DNA from: Candidatus Rifleibacteriota bacterium
GTDB lineage: Bacteria > Muiribacteriota > Ozemobacteria > Ozemobacterales > Ozemobacteraceae
Length of the DNA: 64,000 nucleotides
Direction: 5' to 3'
Assembly (NCBI GenBank): GCA_015232575.1
Contig: JADFZL010000010.1
Coordinates: forward strand, 124,001-188,000
In this document: in pieces, positions 8,054 to 16,855 of the stretch
Numbering within the stretch: the first letter of the stretch is position 1
Layout: the number at the start of each line of letters is the position of its first letter
Translations under genes and position numbers: made by a program
The notes under the pieces: model-generated
Database searches by the model: none
What the model was told of the DNA's origin: nothing
Seen by the model: only the letters and a program-made list of their open reading frames with translations

Positions 8054-10219
8054 CTATTCTGATGCTATTTTTTGCATTGTAATGATATTCTGTTCATCGC
8101 TTTTAACACACAGGGAAATAAAACCGTTATTACCAAAGTTAAATATGATATGAATGCCGGTAGGACTGTAATTTTTGGGCTGAGAAGAAAAACACGACAA
8201 TATAGAAAAATGTGTTTCTTCAATAACCATTTTAAAGCACATTGCTGAAAAAATATCGCCTGTAAGCCATGATAGCAGACGCTTGTAAAATTTTAAGAAA
8301 TGATATGCATTTTTTCCGAATAGAACTGTTTTCCATTTGAGATCAGGTTTAAGTGCAAATGGCATGTCTGAAAGAGAGAGAGCGAACAGATTGAGCAGGG
8401 AAAATCCTTCGCCAGAGAATCTTATCACTTCAACAGATTTTAAACCTACATGATATTCAATTTCTTCGCCGGTTTCAGAGGTAATAATGACATTGCCGTA
8501 CAAGCTGTATGAAAATTTCCATCTAATGATACTCTTCTTCTTATTTTTTTCGACTTCAATTTGCCAGATTTCACCGTTTTTTGGAAAAAGAAGAAGGCGC
8601 GTTGTATCATTTGATGGAGCAGTTGAAGCAATCTGCAATTCCTCTGGTTTTAAAAATGGATAGAATGTCTGTTCCTTTTCTGCTTCCACCAGCAGATCAC
8701 GGAAAAGAAACGGAATATTTGCTGAGCCTGCAGCAGGAAGCAGTTGCAACTGAAGATGAAGATGTGGAATTGCGCTTCTTCCGGAGTTTCCAACCTTTCC
8801 AAGTGGAGTTCCGATTGAAACAGCCTGACCGGGTGTAACCAGAATACTGTTTTTTTTGAGATGGTACAGGCCGATATAAACTCCTGCAGAATAAATTATT
8901 ACGAAATTTCCCCATGGAGATTCTGTATTCATGTTTCCAATAGAATTGTCGGGGATCTGGTCGGATATTGCTGAAATAACACCATCTACAGGAGAAAGCA
9001 ACGGAGCGTTGAATGCAAAATAGTCTTCAACGTTGATACCAGTAGATCTGAATCGTTTTCCAGATTCATCAACTGCAGCAAGATCAACTCCATAGCGCCA
9101 GGCTTCTTTGTGCGTCTCATTTCCATTAAATCCCTGAACAATTTTCCATCTTCCATAGACAGGAAATGAAATCTGGTACAGAAAAATTCTTTCTTCCCAC
9201 CTTCGAAAATATGCAACAGCTTCTTCAGGCGTTTCAAAGGCAATTGCTGGCCTGATGGGCCTTGCCTGTGGACTTCTTCCCTGAAGGGCTAATAATGTCA
9301 AGCTCAAGGCGATGTTAAATGGAAGGGTTGTCCAGTCTCCGCCGGTTAAACGTGTTGATGCTATGCATAAAAGAGTGGCAAAGAAAACAATAAACTGCGA
9401 AGAAACCATAAGTAAAGTTGTTTTCCTTCCAGGAACAAAGAATATTCCACCAACTGCTATTGCCGTGAGAACAGAGTTAAAACCACGTGCTAGTTCATGA
9501 CCTCCGCTGTAAAAAGGAAATATTGCAATTAGAATTCTGGAAGTTGTATAACCGAGAATAGATAAAAGAATGCTGATTCGTGAAGTAAGTGCCAAAGCTA
9601 TTGTAGCAAGCAGACATGAGAAAAACTTCATCTGATAGAAAATTGATCCCACAGAAAAAATAAATCCCAGTATTTCGTGGGCAATCTTGTCTGTAATGCT
9701 CAATTTGAATGGATTATGGAAAAAAGCATCAATTTTGCCTTCCGAATATGACAACGGTCTGAGAAAACTAGTTCTGAACCAGTATTCTTCAGAGTGACAT
9801 ACGAAAGTGAATAGAAAGACTGTTAGTACAAACGGATATGAACAGGCAGGCAGATGATATTTAGCTCCGAGAATATGATTCAGCGATCTGGTGATCAAAA
9901 AAAGGAGAAAGCTTCCTGTAAAGCCTGCAATAATGAGAAATTGAATGCTGGAGAATGTGTTTCCGAGGTAGAGTCCGAACAAAATTGCATTTGCAAAATA
10001 GCCGCCACATTTAATTTCATCCTGAGATATGCCGGTTACTTTTCCCCAGAACATCATCAGAAAAGGGCAGATTAATGATGAAATTCCCCAGTCACCTGAG
10101 CCGGTTACTGCGAGCATCATAAGAATTCCGGGCAGAAGCTGATGCGAAAAAAATATTCCGCTGTACCATAGGGGAATTTCCTTCATCTGGATGAATGCCT
10201 TTGCAATAAGGGCTTTCAT
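8054..10219 (-). CDS. Urea-transporter-like membrane domain fused to M23 peptidase
   Basis: Residues 1-330 are about ten membrane segments with the two-fold pattern of the urea transporter (UT/SLC14) family: GGYFANAILFGLYLG in the first half and ELARGFNSVLTAIAVGG plus TTLPFNIALSLTLLAL in the second. Residues ~360-520 form an M23/LytM domain with HGxD-like YGVDLAA, GLYHLKKNSIL and the HLHLQLQ motif that holds the metal. In M23 enzymes this domain cuts peptidoglycan cross-bridges. The last 200 residues match nothing I know. ATG at 10219 is preceded by GAGGG. It is the first gene of a four-gene envelope operon. Combining a channel with a wall hydrolase is unusual, and the substrate of the channel is unknown. 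Confidence 0.72.
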   Translation of the reverse strand: MKALIAKAFIQMKEIPLWYSGIFFSHQLLPGILMMLAVTGSGDWGISSLICPFLMMFWGKVTGISQDEIKCGGYFANAILFGLYLGNTFSSIQFLIIAGFTGSFLLFLITRSLNHILGAKYHLPACSYPFVLTVFLFTFVCHSEEYWFRTSFLRPLSYSEGKIDAFFHNPFKLSITDKIAHEILGFIFSVGSIFYQMKFFSCLLATIALALTSRISILLSILGYTTSRILIAIFPFYSGGHELARGFNSVLTAIAVGGIFFVPGRKTTLLMVSSQFIVFFATLLCIASTRLTGGDWTTLPFNIALSLTLLALQGRSPQARPIRPAIAFETPEEAVAYFRRWEERIFLYQISFPVYGRWKIVQGFNGNETHKEAWRYGVDLAAVDESGKRFRSTGINVEDYFAFNAPLLSPVDGVISAISDQIPDNSIGNMNTESPWGNFVIIYSAGVYIGLYHLKKNSILVTPGQAVSIGTPLGKVGNSGRSAIPHLHLQLQLLPAAGSANIPFLFRDLLVEAEKEQTFYPFLKPEELQIASTAPSNDTTRLLLFPKNGEIWQIEVEKNKKKSIIRWKFSYSLYGNVIITSETGEEIEYHVGLKSVEVIRFSGEGFSLLNLFALSLSDMPFALKPDLKWKTVLFGKNAYHFLKFYKRLLSWLTGDIFSAMCFKMVIEETHFSILSCFSSQPKNYSPTGIHIIFNFGNNGFISLCVKSDEQNIITMQKIASE

Positions 10220-10352
10220 TGTCCCTCACATTCAGCGTCTGAAGTCATTTCAAATATTAAAAGTATAAGCATTCTCTGTCTTTCAAGGGCTAAACTTTGT
10301 ACGCAAAATCTTGAATAAGGATGCAAATTTGCGTGTTAACTTTTTGTTGAGC

Positions 10353-10416
10353 TGCCATCTCGAAAGAATGTGAGAGATCTCAGAAATACGAGATTTCTCC
10401 CTTCTCTCGAAATGAC
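10353..10416. repeat. Dispersed palindromic repeat, family A (copy 1)
   Basis: GCCATCTCGAAAGAATGTGA ... TTCTCGAAATGAC forms an imperfect inverted repeat related to the motif GTCATNTCGACCGAAGGGAG found at several other intergenic sites. GTTAAC hexamers flank it on both sides (10335-10340 and near 10420). The remainder of 10220-10452 shows no gene; it should hold the promoter of the operon that starts at 10219. Confidence 0.6.
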
Positions 10417-10452
10417 ATAGTTAACGACTCCTTTATTATGATTTGCTGTAAC

Positions 10453-11832
10453 TTAGGTCATTGATTTGTTTAATGCTGATTTTTTACCTTTATTTTGTAG
10501 ATGTCCGGGAACAGATTCAAGCATTGTTATGTATTCAAGGTCTTCTTTGGCACGTATTTGATGAACTTTTTCATTTTCATCAATTAAAACTACTGCAGGT
10601 CTGTATTGAATAAATTGCATCCATTGAGTAACGTTATACGCTCCAACCGGGTGAATCAGAACCTGCTGCCCCGGAGAAAGTGCAGGGAATTGAATACTGG
10701 GTCTGACTATATCGATGTTCATGCAAAGCGGCCCGAAGAGCGTAATGTTTTCAAGAAATTCAGAATGTGGTTGAGTTGGAATGATATTATGTTTGTACCA
10801 TGTCGATGTGAAAAGAAGATTTATACCGGCATCAAGAATTAATGATGGCGATCCGTCTGTAAGGCGTTTTGAACCGACAACTGTTGAGACAAGGTATCCG
10901 GCTTCGTCAATAAGCGCTCTTCCCGTTTCAAGAATAAGCTGTGGCGGTGAAGCAAAGCAATCTGTGCGTGCGAGAAGTTCTTCGCAGATTACTTCGGCAA
11001 ATTTTTCAATTGGCGGATTTACCTGACTTCCCGGGAGATACTGTGTATGAAGGGTGTTGGAAGATGGAAAACCGCCGCCGATATCAATATACTCGATTTT
11101 GATTCCGAGCTCATCTTTTAATTTTTTCGAAAACAGTGCAAGTTTTTGAACGGTCGTTTTATAGGCTTTCGGTTCAAGAATGAATGTTCCAATGTGGCAA
11201 TGAAGGCCTTTTAGTTTCAGTTTTCCAGTTGAATGAATTTTTGTGATGGCTGAAAATGCAGCCTGGTTTTCAAGATTGAAGCCAAAACGCGTCCATGCCG
11301 GATAAATTCCGGCGTCAAGATTTACCCGCAGCCCCAGATCAATTGGTTTTTGGAGTTCATTGGCAAGCTTTTCCATGTTGAATATTTCTTCCATATTGTC
11401 AACATTGATCTTTGACTTTCTTTGTACGGCGAATTTCAAAGCTTCATAGGGTTTGTACGGACCATTGAAAATTATTTTTTCGCCCGGAACACCTAGTCTG
11501 ATGGCTTTCTCGTATTCAAAGTGTGAAACAACCTCTGCCCAGGATCCTTCCTGATGGAAAATCTGGCAGATTGCATCAAGGTAGTTGGTTTTGTATGACC
11601 ATGAAAACTGCACCTGCGGATACTTATGAGAAAATTCGCCGATGGTTTTTCTGTATTTTTCACGAATAGTTTTTTCTGAAAAGACAAACAGTGGTGAGCC
11701 GAAATCACGGGTGAGTGCGCTGACCTTAACGCCATCAATTGAATCCTTGTATGACCCGCTGGCAGGGCCAAATTTATTCATGAATCCTTCTGTGTGAACT
11801 AATATTCTGGGTTTCTGATATTCACGTTTCAC
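10453..11832 (-). CDS. PLP-dependent decarboxylase of the diaminopimelate/ornithine (alanine-racemase fold) family
   Basis: This is a 459-residue group IV decarboxylase. The PLP lysine is in FSWSYKTNYL near residue 80. GLHCHIGTF, EYIDIGGGFPS (phosphate-binding Gly loop) and LILETGRALIDEAG follow in the usual order, and GPLCMNID carries the catalytic cysteine region. A real lysA would make lysine, but here the gene is the last of a tight trio behind a PqqD-like protein and an ATP-grasp ligase, so a specialised amino-acyl substrate is more likely, as with BtrK in butirosin synthesis. The start is GTG directly after the preceding TAA, with AGGAG nine bases upstream. Family assignment is firm; substrate is inference. 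Confidence 0.78.
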   Translation of the reverse strand: MKREYQKPRILVHTEGFMNKFGPASGSYKDSIDGVKVSALTRDFGSPLFVFSEKTIREKYRKTIGEFSHKYPQVQFSWSYKTNYLDAICQIFHQEGSWAEVVSHFEYEKAIRLGVPGEKIIFNGPYKPYEALKFAVQRKSKINVDNMEEIFNMEKLANELQKPIDLGLRVNLDAGIYPAWTRFGFNLENQAAFSAITKIHSTGKLKLKGLHCHIGTFILEPKAYKTTVQKLALFSKKLKDELGIKIEYIDIGGGFPSSNTLHTQYLPGSQVNPPIEKFAEVICEELLARTDCFASPPQLILETGRALIDEAGYLVSTVVGSKRLTDGSPSLILDAGINLLFTSTWYKHNIIPTQPHSEFLENITLFGPLCMNIDIVRPSIQFPALSPGQQVLIHPVGAYNVTQWMQFIQYRPAVVLIDENEKVHQIRAKEDLEYITMLESVPGHLQNKGKKSALNKSMT

Positions 11833-12894
11833 TTATTTATTTCTCCTGATCAGTTCGCCTGACATAATTATGCTTTCATATTCAGGCATCGAAACAATCA
11901 TGTCCTGTGAGTACCGCAGAAACATGATTCCCGGTTTCCCGATAATTGGAGTTTCTTTGGCAGGAATTTTTCGGTAGACAAACTTGAGAAGCAATTCCGG
12001 GAGGTTGCAATGTGCACCATGACTGAGGAAGATCCAGGCTGGAAATCTCGGATTGATTTCAATCAGGTGGTATTCGCCAGTTTTATCATTCCTCATTATT
12101 TCAATTTCCATGGGGCCCCGCCATTTAAGTTGTTTCACAAGGCGTTTGGCACATGAAAACAGATCTTCAGAGTTGATGGTCATTCCGCCCCATGCTTTCC
12201 CTTTATCTGTCAGCTGCATTTTTTTCATGGCGGTCATTCCAAGAATGCCACCTTTGCCGTCTGCAGCAAGCGCGATGTCAAACTCTTCTCCTCCTACATA
12301 TTGTTGAATCAGAAGTGGGAATCCCCATCGTGAAGAGATTGAATGGGCAGCTTTCTCAAGTTGGCTTTCATTATGGGCAAGAACAGCTTCATAAAATATC
12401 CCTTTTACGAAGCATGGATATCCGATCTTCATGGCTGCTGAAAACGCCTGATCATAGCTTCCTGCCTCAATTGTTTTCGGGTATTTCAGTTTCGCTTTTT
12501 TGCAGAGATCCTGTAGTTTAAGTTTAGATCGTACTTCGATCATTTCTTTTGTTGGAAGGCAAGTTTTTATTCCATTTTCCGAAAGTTCTTCTTCGATTGA
12601 AAGAAAATTTGTGAGTTCTGAATCAAGTGCAGGAAGGAAAAAGTCTATTTCTGTTCTATTAACAATATCGAGTATTCGTTTTTTGAAAACATCAATTCCT
12701 GCAGAGGGATAGGGAATAAGATAGACTTCATCACAGGCTTCCTGAACATAGATTGCGGCTTCTTTGGCATCATAAGCAAGGCCGATTATCCTGATATTGA
12801 ATAGAGACTGATTTCGCAGACACTTGATAATTCCGAGACCTGGTCCCGGGCTGTCAGATGCATTTAATCCGGAAATGGCGATATTAACGTTCAT
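11833..12894 (-). CDS. ATP-grasp carboxylate-amine ligase
   Basis: The 353-residue protein has a pre-ATP-grasp Rossmann region (MNVNIAISGLNASDSPGPGLG, residues 1-100), then the ATP-grasp fold: YPCFVKGIF with the ATP-binding lysine, LLIQQYVGGEEFDIALAADGKG, and the metal site in MEIEIMRNDKTGEYHLIEINPRFP. It is closest in look to the carbamoyl-phosphate-synthase-like ligases (BtrJ, PylC and similar), which join a carboxylate to an amine via an acyl phosphate. It begins inside the end of the PqqD-like gene (11-base overlap) and abuts the decarboxylase gene, so all three are translationally coupled. The acceptor is unknown. Confidence 0.75.
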   Translation of the reverse strand: MNVNIAISGLNASDSPGPGLGIIKCLRNQSLFNIRIIGLAYDAKEAAIYVQEACDEVYLIPYPSAGIDVFKKRILDIVNRTEIDFFLPALDSELTNFLSIEEELSENGIKTCLPTKEMIEVRSKLKLQDLCKKAKLKYPKTIEAGSYDQAFSAAMKIGYPCFVKGIFYEAVLAHNESQLEKAAHSISSRWGFPLLIQQYVGGEEFDIALAADGKGGILGMTAMKKMQLTDKGKAWGGMTINSEDLFSCAKRLVKQLKWRGPMEIEIMRNDKTGEYHLIEINPRFPAWIFLSHGAHCNLPELLLKFVYRKIPAKETPIIGKPGIMFLRYSQDMIVSMPEYESIIMSGELIRRNK

Positions 12895-13129
12895 GGAGAT
12901 TAAATGATTTGAGTTCGACGATGAATTCTTCGTAATCTCTTAATGCGGTGTGGTCGTCAACATCAAATTCTTTTGTTAGTGAACTAATGAGCTGCTGTCT
13001 GTCCTTGCCTTCAATTAAACCCCTGAAAATCATAAGCCCGGTTGGGTTAGCTGAAAAGGATTTTCCGGTCATCAGGTCTATTATCAGCCCTGAATCAAAA
13101 GTATTGAATCTTTCGGAAAGTTTATTCAC
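12884..13129 (-). CDS. PqqD-like small protein (RiPP recognition element fold)
   Basis: The product has 81 residues. I start at GTG 13129 (NKLSERFNTFDSGLIIDLMTG...) because AAAGGAGATAAC stands directly before it; the longer frame to 13177 has no ribosome site. The pattern of an N-terminal beta hairpin (GLIIDLMTGKSFSANPTG) followed by helices (LMIFRGLIEGKDRQQLISSL, FDVDDHTALRDYEEFIVELKSFNL) is that of PqqD, which binds a substrate peptide for a modifying enzyme. No radical SAM gene is nearby; the partners here are an ATP-grasp ligase and a PLP decarboxylase. The assignment rests on pattern only. Confidence 0.7.
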   Translation of the reverse strand: MNKLSERFNTFDSGLIIDLMTGKSFSANPTGLMIFRGLIEGKDRQQLISSLTKEFDVDDHTALRDYEEFIVELKSFNLHER

Positions 13130-13130
13130 G

Positions 13131-13202
13131 TTATCTCCTTTGCAAAGTAGATACAAAATCATAAAATAATGGGACAAACAAAACCCTCACCACAAAACTC
13201 AT
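13131..13202 (-). other. 23-codon ORF in front of the PqqD-like gene
   Basis: ATG (13200-13202) to TAA (13131-13133) encodes MSFVVRVLFVPLFYDFVSTL and three more residues. Its end overlaps the ribosome site of the PqqD-like gene, so it could be a leader peptide coupling translation or, less likely, a precursor peptide. Its own ribosome site is poor (GGTGG directly before ATG). The rest of 13203-13358 shows nothing. Confidence 0.15.
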
Positions 13203-13358
13203 CCACCGCGATGTCAGAGAAACGGAGCAGAAAATCAGATGCCCCTTTATTGCGACTTACTGTATTAGTTTCTCAAAATATATACACAGATGTACAAATA
13301 AGAGAAAACTGGCAGTTTTCTTTCTTTCGGCAGGAGATTAACAATTCTTTACAAAACT

Positions 13359-13751
13359 TCAATTAATTATTTTCAGGTCAACCATAGCTGTTCCAGATTG
13401 GATCATTCCAATTTCAAGTGCTGCTGCATAAGAAAGGTCAATGATTCGATTTTCGATCTTTGGTCCGCGGTCGTTTATCTTTACGGTTACGCGTCTTCCG
13501 TTTTCCTTGTTGGTTACTTCGACCATTGTACCAAATGCTAATGAGCGATGAGCAGCTGTGAATGCTTTGAAATCAAAAGGTTCGCCACTTGCTGTCGGAA
13601 GTCCGTTGTAGTCAGAACCATACCACGATGCTGTACCGGTCTGGAAGATTCCGGCGGCTGACGTGGAGCTGCTCTCGCTTCCATTGCTTGAACAGCCGGT
13701 AAGAAAAACTGAAAAAGAAAAGATCAGGAGAAATAAAATCTTTCGTTTCAT
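13359..13751 (-). CDS. RlpA-like lipoprotein (double-psi beta-barrel)
   Basis: The protein has a lipoprotein signal with lipobox LTGC near residue 20, a Ser-rich linker, and then one RlpA domain: GTASWYGSDYNGLPTASGEPFD, AAHRSLAFGTMVEVTN and VKINDRGP, ending with IIDLSYAAALEIGM. RlpA proteins are outer-membrane lipoproteins that cut glycan strands lacking stem peptides at septa. There is no SPOR domain, so septal targeting must differ from the Pseudomonas protein. The ATG at 13751 is chosen because GAGG lies about eight bases upstream; the frame extends to a TTG at 13763 that overlaps this site. Confidence 0.8.
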   Translation of the reverse strand: MKRKILFLLIFSFSVFLTGCSSNGSESSSTSAAGIFQTGTASWYGSDYNGLPTASGEPFDFKAFTAAHRSLAFGTMVEVTNKENGRRVTVKINDRGPKIENRIIDLSYAAALEIGMIQSGTAMVDLKIIN

Positions 13752-13869
13752 GTCGCACCTCAAAAAGCAATTTATTTCAGAGGCATTTCGGCAGAAAATC
13801 GAAATTATGTAAGGAGTTATGTGATTATTGTGTTAAATACAGCAAATCCCGATATAGGGAGTCTAACCT

Positions 13870-13938
13870 ACGATTTATGAGATCTCTCATATTCGTTCGA
13901 GATGACTGCCAACCACAGGGTTAACATGCAAGTTTGCC
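13870..13938. repeat. Dispersed palindromic repeat, family A (copy 2)
   Basis: It contains GATTTATGAGATCTCTCAT and TTCGTTCGAGATGACTGCC, then CAACCACAGGGTTAACATGC. The second half repeats the flank seen in copy 1 (GTTAAC next to GCAAATTTGC-like sequence), so the mobile unit may be longer than the GTCAT palindrome. No gene occurs in 13764-13960. Confidence 0.55.
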
Positions 13939-13960
13939 ACACTATTTAAGATTTTGTGTG

Positions 13961-15196
13961 CTAAGACCCAATATCTGTTCTATAAAAAACATTGGCAAGG
14001 ATGAGCTTATTTATTTTGGAATAGCAGGCTTCCTGCGCGGAGGCTATACCTTGACCGGTTCCGGTGACGGTAAGCAATCTGCCGGAGGCAAATTTGATAT
14101 TCTTTTCGGATTCATCTATTTCGCAGTCTGAGAAAAAAACCATATCATCTTTGATTTCATCCAGGCCTTTTATTACTGGTTCAGCAGTTTCATCAAGCGG
14201 ATATCCTTTGCGTGCGAGAACAACTGAAACTGCGCTGTTCTTGCCGAAGGCAACTTCTGAACCGCTACTGTCAAGTCTTCCCATTGCACAATCGTTTAGA
14301 ACTTCTGCAAGATTACCTCTGAACCTTGGTAAAATGCTCTGAGATTCAGGGTCGCCAAGGCGTGCGTTAAATTCAAGAACCCTTGGCCCTTTTGGTGTAA
14401 GCATAAGCTGGATAGATAGAAAACCTCTATAGGTGAGCTTATCAGATTTCAGACCTGCAACAGTTGGTATAATAATTCTGCTGCGTATAATTTCCTCGAG
14501 TTCTGGCGTAATGTCAGGGCATGGACTTACTGACCCCATGCCTCCGGTTGTTGGCCCGGATTCACCGTCACCGGCTCTTTTGTAATCCCTTGATGAGCTG
14601 AAAGATACCCATTGATTGCCATCTGTGAGAATTGAAAATGAAGCTTCAATACCTGACAATACTTCCTGAAGAAGTACAGGTGGTCCATGTTTTTCAAAAA
14701 ACTTTTCTGCTGCAAGAAGTGCTTCATCAGATGACTGGGTAATTGCTACACCGCGACCTCTTGAAAATCCATCGCATTTTACGACACGTACCCATGGATT
14801 TTCTTTGATAAAGTCACGCGCTTCACGAATATTCCGGACAACCTGAGTTAAGGGCGATGGTATGTTGTGTTTCGCAAGGAATGCAGCAGCAAAAGCTTTG
14901 CTTGTTTCGATTCGGCCTGCGTCTGCTGCTGGTCCGATGACTGGGATACCCGCTCTAACTAGCGCATCTACTGTTCCTGATGTGACAAATTTTGATGCAC
15001 CAACCACTGCAAGGTCAACTTTTCCCGACGCAAATTTTACGAGATCTGTGTTGTCTGAGAAAGGAATGCAGTTGTAATCAAGGCGGATTCCGCCATTTCC
15101 AGGGCATGCGTAAATTTTGTGAACTGAAGGTGAGCGCGCAAGAGAACTGCATATAGCATGCTCTCTGGCTCCGGAACCAAGGACCAAAACATTCAT
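13961..15196 (-). CDS. purD: Phosphoribosylamine-glycine ligase
   Basis: GAR synthetase performs step two of purine synthesis: phosphoribosylamine + glycine + ATP to GAR. Length (411 residues) is normal. Diagnostic segments are NVLVLGSGAREHAI at the N-terminus, WVRVVKCDGFSRGRGVAI (ATP-binding), GPTTGGMGSVSPCP and VLEFNARLGDPESQ (metal and substrate loop). I start at ATG 15196 with AGAGG about seven bases upstream; an in-frame TTG precedes it. The gene stands alone here, without other pur genes. Confidence 0.95.
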   Translation of the reverse strand: MNVLVLGSGAREHAICSSLARSPSVHKIYACPGNGGIRLDYNCIPFSDNTDLVKFASGKVDLAVVGASKFVTSGTVDALVRAGIPVIGPAADAGRIETSKAFAAAFLAKHNIPSPLTQVVRNIREARDFIKENPWVRVVKCDGFSRGRGVAITQSSDEALLAAEKFFEKHGPPVLLQEVLSGIEASFSILTDGNQWVSFSSSRDYKRAGDGESGPTTGGMGSVSPCPDITPELEEIIRSRIIIPTVAGLKSDKLTYRGFLSIQLMLTPKGPRVLEFNARLGDPESQSILPRFRGNLAEVLNDCAMGRLDSSGSEVAFGKNSAVSVVLARKGYPLDETAEPVIKGLDEIKDDMVFFSDCEIDESEKNIKFASGRLLTVTGTGQGIASAQEACYSKINKLILANVFYRTDIGS

Positions 15197-15421
15197 CAAA
15201 AGCCTCTCAGATTGTTGAAGTCAGATTATGGCAAGATATGATAGACTAATACATACCTTCAGTCAAGAAAAATCATTGGAGTTTTAAAGTATCATTTCAA
15301 CAACTTCAAACCTCTTTCAGAAAGTGATAATTTTTGATATACTTTAACAAAGGCGAGTTGATATTACTTGTTTTATTGAAAAATGCACTTATTGCCTGTA
15401 GTGAAAAATGGAGGGATGAGC

Positions 15422-16357
15422 ATGAACCGAATCGCATCAGTCTGTTTGGTGTCGTTATTCCTGGCATTGTTCTTTATTATGCCTGAAAATTCACTGTTTG
15501 CCGGCAAAAGTGTGCTTGATACAATTCATGATGCCACTGACCAGGGAAAGTCGGAAGAACTTTCTGATAGTTCCTCTGCGGATGACGGAAAAGTTCTTCA
15601 GGCACAAAGCGATATTTCAATAGACAGGTTGCGGGAAATAATAAATCAGATTATTCGGGCAATAAATGCCCGTAATGGTGGCGGAATTGGTGGCAAGACC
15701 ACTGTTCAGATTCCTACAGTGCCTCAGAAACCACAGCTTCCTCCGATAACAGTTCCGACCACGCCAATTGCCACGCCAACGCCTTCAGTGCCTGTCGTTA
15801 CTGCGACACAGACAGCTTCGGTGCCGGCAGTTAATACGATATCCGGAATAAAGGCCAGAATACGTGCAAAATTTGGAATTGACTGCAAAGACGGCGATGG
15901 CGCTGCATGGACAGAAAAGCAGCTTCTGGCCGCAGAGAAAGTATATGAAACCCTTCCGAATATTTTCCTGAGATGTACGAAAACAGCCCAGAGAGACTCA
16001 GTATTTATGAGTCCTAATGTCCTCGGATATGTTAAAATGGGTATTCCAACCGTTCACCTTATGAACAGCTGTGTCAGAGAAAAAACATTTGAAGCAACTC
16101 TTGTGCATGAGATGGTGCATTGTTTTCAGTCTTCAAATATGCATGTTGCGAATGCATGGCAGAAACAGTTCTGGCCGAATGGACAGGCTGGTGGGCCGGT
16201 GAGCTCATCTGTAAGCTCTTATGGAAACAGCCAGCCGCTCGAAGATATGGCTGAGTCCGTCAGATCCTTCTGGCAAGACGGCAAGAGCATGAAATCGCGC
16301 TATCCAGACAGATATGATTTTATTAAAAACTATGTTATGAGTGGAAGGGAGTATTAA
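15422..16357 (+). CDS. Secreted putative metallopeptidase with Pro/Thr-rich linker
   Basis: The start at 15422 is set by GGAGGG six bases upstream (15410-15415). A signal peptide (MNRIASVCLVSLFLALFFI...LFA) is followed by a Ser/Asp-rich segment and a Pro/Thr/Val-rich linker (residues ~95-145). The C-terminal domain contains ATLVHEMVHCFQ, an HExxH zinc motif like that of SprT-type or other minimetalloproteases, with EDMAESVRSF downstream as a possible third-ligand helix. It is probably a cell-surface peptidase. No family name can be given. The next secreted gene follows after two bases, so both form an operon. Confidence 0.6.
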   Translation: MNRIASVCLVSLFLALFFIMPENSLFAGKSVLDTIHDATDQGKSEELSDSSSADDGKVLQAQSDISIDRLREIINQIIRAINARNGGGIGGKTTVQIPTVPQKPQLPPITVPTTPIATPTPSVPVVTATQTASVPAVNTISGIKARIRAKFGIDCKDGDGAAWTEKQLLAAEKVYETLPNIFLRCTKTAQRDSVFMSPNVLGYVKMGIPTVHLMNSCVREKTFEATLVHEMVHCFQSSNMHVANAWQKQFWPNGQAGGPVSSSVSSYGNSQPLEDMAESVRSFWQDGKSMKSRYPDRYDFIKNYVMSGREY

Positions 16358-16359
16358 CA

Positions 16360-16854
16360 ATGTCTTTGTCTCGTTTTCGCCCTGCTTTTCGATGTGTTTT
16401 TATTCTTGCTCTGTTTCTGGTAATGTCAGGAAATGCCGTTTTCTCAATGATTAAATCGCTTTCGCTTCCAGATTTGATAAGAGAATCCGAGATAATCGTC
16501 ATTGCCATGGTTGAAAAGATTACCGACACAGGCATGGATGAAAGAGGTCTCAGCATTGTTAAAAATGAACTTTTAATGCAGAAAGTGCTTAAGGGTAAAT
16601 GGGAACCGGCAGTTCCGATAGTAATAACAACACGCCAATCCGGCACTCCCGGAAAGACTGGCTGGCTCGAAGATCAGGTTGAATTCACAGAAAAGGGTTC
16701 CAGAGTAATCCTTTTTCTTAAGAAAACTCCTGAAGGTGAATTGCAGACTGTGAATCTGATCCAGGGCGTGTGGCCACTTGATGGCGACAAACCGCTCGGA
16801 ATGGGTTTTAATTATACAATGGAGCAACTTGTTGAGGAAATCAGCAAACAATAG
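16360..16854 (+). CDS. Secreted hypothetical protein
   Basis: The 164-residue product has a signal peptide ending near AVFS. The mature part starts with a helix (LPDLIRESEIIVIAMVEKI) and continues with beta-rich segments (LKGKWEPAVPIVITTRQSG, GSRVILFLKKTP). The LIRESEIIVIAMVEKI pattern is common at the start of exported domains of unknown function where a helix leads into a small beta-barrel. It is transcribed with the HExxH protein two bases upstream and could be its partner or inhibitor, but nothing in the sequence proves that. Confidence 0.5.
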   Translation: MSLSRFRPAFRCVFILALFLVMSGNAVFSMIKSLSLPDLIRESEIIVIAMVEKITDTGMDERGLSIVKNELLMQKVLKGKWEPAVPIVITTRQSGTPGKTGWLEDQVEFTEKGSRVILFLKKTPEGELQTVNLIQGVWPLDGDKPLGMGFNYTMEQLVEEISKQ

Positions 16855-16855
16855 C

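Noticed and set aside
10453..11832. Calling this gene lysA
   Set aside because: Family signatures fit, but the tight trio with PqqD-like and ATP-grasp genes makes the lysine pathway role uncertain, so no symbol was given.
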